From Erythrobacter sp. Alg231-14 (GTDB taxonomy: Bacteria > Pseudomonadota > Alphaproteobacteria > Sphingomonadales > Sphingomonadaceae): a stretch of 64,000 nucleotides of DNA. The notes beneath the pieces are model-generated. The model had not been told where the DNA came from. It saw only the letters and a list, made by a program, of their open reading frames with translations, and ran no database searches. How positions within the stretch are numbered: the stretch's first letter is position 1; the number at the start of each line of letters is the position of its first letter. Location: NCBI RefSeq assembly GCF_900149685.1, contig NZ_LT702999.1:682001-746000 (forward strand), in the 5' to 3' direction. The position numbers and the translations under genes are program-made. Shown piece after piece: positions 61,858 through 64,000 of the stretch.

Positions 61858-64000
61858 CTAATCGGCAAGCTTTTCGGCGGACTTTGCAGCGCGCATGACC
61901 GCGCCTACTTTGTCGCTGATGGCGGCCACGCTGAATGGTTTGGCGATGAAATGCATATCAGGGATATCGATTTCAGATCGCAGTGCCTCTTCGGCGTATC
62001 CCGACATAAATAGGACCGGAACATCGGGGCGTTGTTCGCGAATTTCGCGAACCATTGCTGGGCCGTCCATTCCCGGCATGACCACATCGCTTAGAATCAG
62101 ATCAAAGTCGTCACCGGTTGCGATCGCCGCCAAACCTTCTTCGCCTCCCGGGCATGCCGTGATCTGATACCCCGCGCGCGAAAGGGCGCGTTCGGCCACG
62201 ATGCGGACCATATCTTCGTCTTCGACCAACAAGATACGCCCGCCTTTTGACCATTCGGACGATCCGACCGGGTCAACCACCTCAACGCGGCGCGGCGCTT
62301 CGCCGTGATGGACCGGGAAATAGATCGTGAAGCGCGCGCCGATAACCCGGCCGCTGGGCGTGGTGACGTTGTCGGCAAAGATAAACCCGCCCGACTGTTT
62401 GATAATCCCGTACACGGTCGACAGACCAAGGCCGGTGCCCTTCCCCTGTTCTTTCGTGGTGAAGAACGGTTCGAACAATTTGGGCAGAACCTGAGCCGGG
62501 ATGCCGCCGCCATTATCCTGAACAATCAGCACAGTGTAATCGGCAGCGGGCAACACCTCTGTACCCAGTTTGATCGTTTCTTTCGATTGAAGGCTGCGCG
62601 TCAACAATGAAATCCGGCCTTCAACTGGCGCTTTTCCAGGGACTTTACCTTGTATCTTGCCATGCGCACCTTTGGTATTGATGGCGTCGCGCGCGTTCAC
62701 GGCAAGGTTCATGATCACTTGTTCAAGTTGTTGCGGATCGGCCCGCACCGCGCCCAAATTGCGGTCATGTTGGACATAATATCCAATTTTCTCGCCCAGC
62801 AATCGTTTGATCAAGGGTCCCACTTCGCTGATCACATCGGGGAGTTGCAGAATTTCTGGCCGCAAGGTCTGTTGCCGTGAGAACGCCAGCAATTGCCGGG
62901 TTAACGACGCGGCCCGGTTTGAATTGGCGCGAATCTGTTGAATGTCATCATAATCGCTGTCGCCCGGCGTGTGGCGCAGCAGCATCAAGTCGCATGTGCC
63001 AATAACGGCGGTGAGCACGTTGTTGAAATCATGCGCGACGCCCCCTGCAAGCTGACCAACAGCCTGCATCTTGGTCGCCTGCGCAACCTGACGTTTAAGC
63101 TGCGTTTCCTCGCTGGAATCAGCCAGAGATAGCAACACCGCCGCCTCTCCCAAACCGCGCACGCCCGCAAGCCCAAGGGAAACCGGTTCGTCGGGACTTC
63201 CGGTCAGGCGAACAGCCATGTCCCCGCTGGTCGCGGGTCCGCGCCCGTGCCTGCGCACAGCATCGGAAAGCGCCGCTTTGTCTTCGCGGGTTACCAAATC
63301 GGTTGGGAATGCGGGCAGTCCGTGATCGGCGCGTTCGACCGATCTTAGGAACGCGTCGTTGCCGAACAGAAAACGACCATCGCGGTCGGTCATGGCGAGC
63401 CCCAACGGCAATTGCGCCAACAACGCCTCAAGCTGGGCGACGCCCGCCTGTCCAGCGCCATCGGGACCGCTGCCCCAGACGCTGCCAATGCCGACGCCGC
63501 TATCGACCAACAACATCAAAGAGGCGCCGTCATCGGGGCCGGGTGTCGTGCCTGCTTGCGATGGTTCAGAAAGCGGCACGTCGATCAAAGTTTGCGGCGT
63601 ACCGCCCCGCCCTTCGCGCGCGAAGAATATTCGATCACGATCATCCGCGCGCAAAAGGCTCGCGAAATTCTGTCCAGCCAAGGTCGCTGCTGGATCACCT
63701 GACGCCCGTTCGGCAAAACCGGCGCTGACGCTGCGCACGACGCCATCGGCGGCGGTGATCGCCGCCTCGATTCCGGCCCGGCTCAACACTTCGCCAAGCG
63801 GTCCGGTCAAATCCAATTCGCTCAATAAATCGCGGTGATCAGTGTTTTCGCGCACAAATCGCCAGATCAAATGATCGTCGCCGCGCCCTGCTCGCTCTGC
63901 CGAAATCGCCCATTGCACGCCTTTGCCAGCATAGACTGCGCCCGACGACGCGGCGCCATCACGCCATGCTTCTCGCGTCAATTTGCTCAATTGTTCAAGC
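61858..64000 (-). CDS. cckA: Hybrid histidine kinase CckA (partial)
   Basis: At least 714 codons, with the frame still open at the window edge (LEQ before the first possible TTG at 63990), so the N terminus, with the expected membrane helices, is probably missing. Two PAS-like regions come first, then the H box MQAVGQLAGGVAHDFNNVLT, the N box NLAVNARDAINT, the G boxes VQDNGGGIPAQVL and GTGLGLSTVYGIIKQSGG, and a C-terminal receiver with DLILSDVVMPGMDGPAMV. CckA phosphorylates ChpT and through it CtrA and CpdR, controlling the cell cycle; cpdR lies 8 kb away. It is followed by recA on the same strand. Confidence 0.92.
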   Translation of the reverse strand, partial: LEQLSKLTREAWRDGAASSGAVYAGKGVQWAISAERAGRGDDHLIWRFVRENTDHRDLLSELDLTGPLGEVLSRAGIEAAITAADGVVRSVSAGFAERASGDPAATLAGQNFASLLRADDRDRIFFAREGRGGTPQTLIDVPLSEPSQAGTTPGPDDGASLMLLVDSGVGIGSVWGSGPDGAGQAGVAQLEALLAQLPLGLAMTDRDGRFLFGNDAFLRSVERADHGLPAFPTDLVTREDKAALSDAVRRHGRGPATSGDMAVRLTGSPDEPVSLGLAGVRGLGEAAVLLSLADSSEETQLKRQVAQATKMQAVGQLAGGVAHDFNNVLTAVIGTCDLMLLRHTPGDSDYDDIQQIRANSNRAASLTRQLLAFSRQQTLRPEILQLPDVISEVGPLIKRLLGEKIGYYVQHDRNLGAVRADPQQLEQVIMNLAVNARDAINTKGAHGKIQGKVPGKAPVEGRISLLTRSLQSKETIKLGTEVLPAADYTVLIVQDNGGGIPAQVLPKLFEPFFTTKEQGKGTGLGLSTVYGIIKQSGGFIFADNVTTPSGRVIGARFTIYFPVHHGEAPRRVEVVDPVGSSEWSKGGRILLVEDEDMVRIVAERALSRAGYQITACPGGEEGLAAIATGDDFDLILSDVVMPGMDGPAMVREIREQRPDVPVLFMSGYAEEALRSEIDIPDMHFIAKPFSVAAISDKVGAVMRAAKSAEKLAD

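Noticed and set aside
1..64000. CRISPR arrays, prophage, insertion sequences, toxin-antitoxin pairs or biosynthetic clusters.
   Set aside because: No regularly spaced repeats, transposase, integrase, phage structural genes or clustered synthase genes were seen; apart from the two palindromic repeats the window is chromosomal core.

Overview
The window looks like chromosomal core DNA of an alphaproteobacterium, most likely Sphingomonadales and probably the Erythrobacteraceae. Five things support this: a CckA-type hybrid kinase and a CpdR-type receiver; an alphaproteobacterial LexA box (GAAC-N7-GAAC) upstream of recA; an F0 operon atpI-B-E-F'-F with paired b and b' subunits and no F1 genes beside it; a lapA/pyrF...trpF-trpB-trpA-accD-folC block; and a CP4-like class II EPSP synthase followed by cmk and rpsA. 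The genus call is inference. I see no prophage, insertion sequence, CRISPR array or rRNA operon.

Layout. 1-4272: asd (with the first codons of a secreted-protein gene behind it), a MEST-like alpha/beta hydrolase and a secreted DPP-IV-type peptidase. 4349-11314: the SRP/ribosome block ffh-rpsP-rimM...trmD-rplS on the minus strand, split between rimM and trmD by about 3 kb holding a DUF1493-like protein, a nitrilase, a small membrane protein and a TIGR04222/glycine-rich-domain-like pair. 11446-18892: tRNA-Ala(GGC), a FYDLN-acid protein, aroA-(membrane protein)-cmk, a lipoprotein, rpsA with a strong terminator, gloB and a quinone-oxidoreductase-like MDR enzyme. 18902-21489: F0 genes of ATP synthase (minus). 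21605-25700: ydbH-ynbE-ydbL, an intermembrane bridge set implicated in phospholipid transport. 25763-30420: radC, a large DoxX-DoxX-NDH-2 fusion oxidoreductase and purB. 30503-38099: lapA-pyrF, a lipoprotein, a VOC protein, then trpF-trpB-(palindromic repeats and a membrane protein)-trpA-accD-folC.

38096-43290: an AmpG-like permease, a Rieske oxygenase, rluB-like and rsmD genes and a small exported protein. 43291-47160: a UvrD/PcrA helicase, a ChaN-like protein and a DUF7282-like exported protein. 47177-51077: an RhlE-type DEAD-box helicase, an exported protein and a D-2-hydroxyacid (2-hydroxyglutarate-like) dehydrogenase. 51233-54230: sapC with a strong terminator, a candidate small RNA with CU-rich hairpin loops, an N-formylglutamate amidohydrolase, cpdR and tRNA-Val(GAC). 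54535-64000: icd, a CPA2 cation antiporter with an RCK domain, alaS, recA with its LexA-controlled promoter, and cckA running off the window edge.

Most of the window is housekeeping. The points that deserve a second look are the DoxX-NDH-2 fusion, the genes splitting the ribosomal operon (above all the Gly/Cys-tailed TIGR04222 protein and its His-rich partner), the candidate small RNA at 52101-52216, the tandem palindromic repeats plus membrane gene inside the trp operon, the MEST-like hydrolase, and a class II EPSP synthase with Gly where CP4 has Ala.
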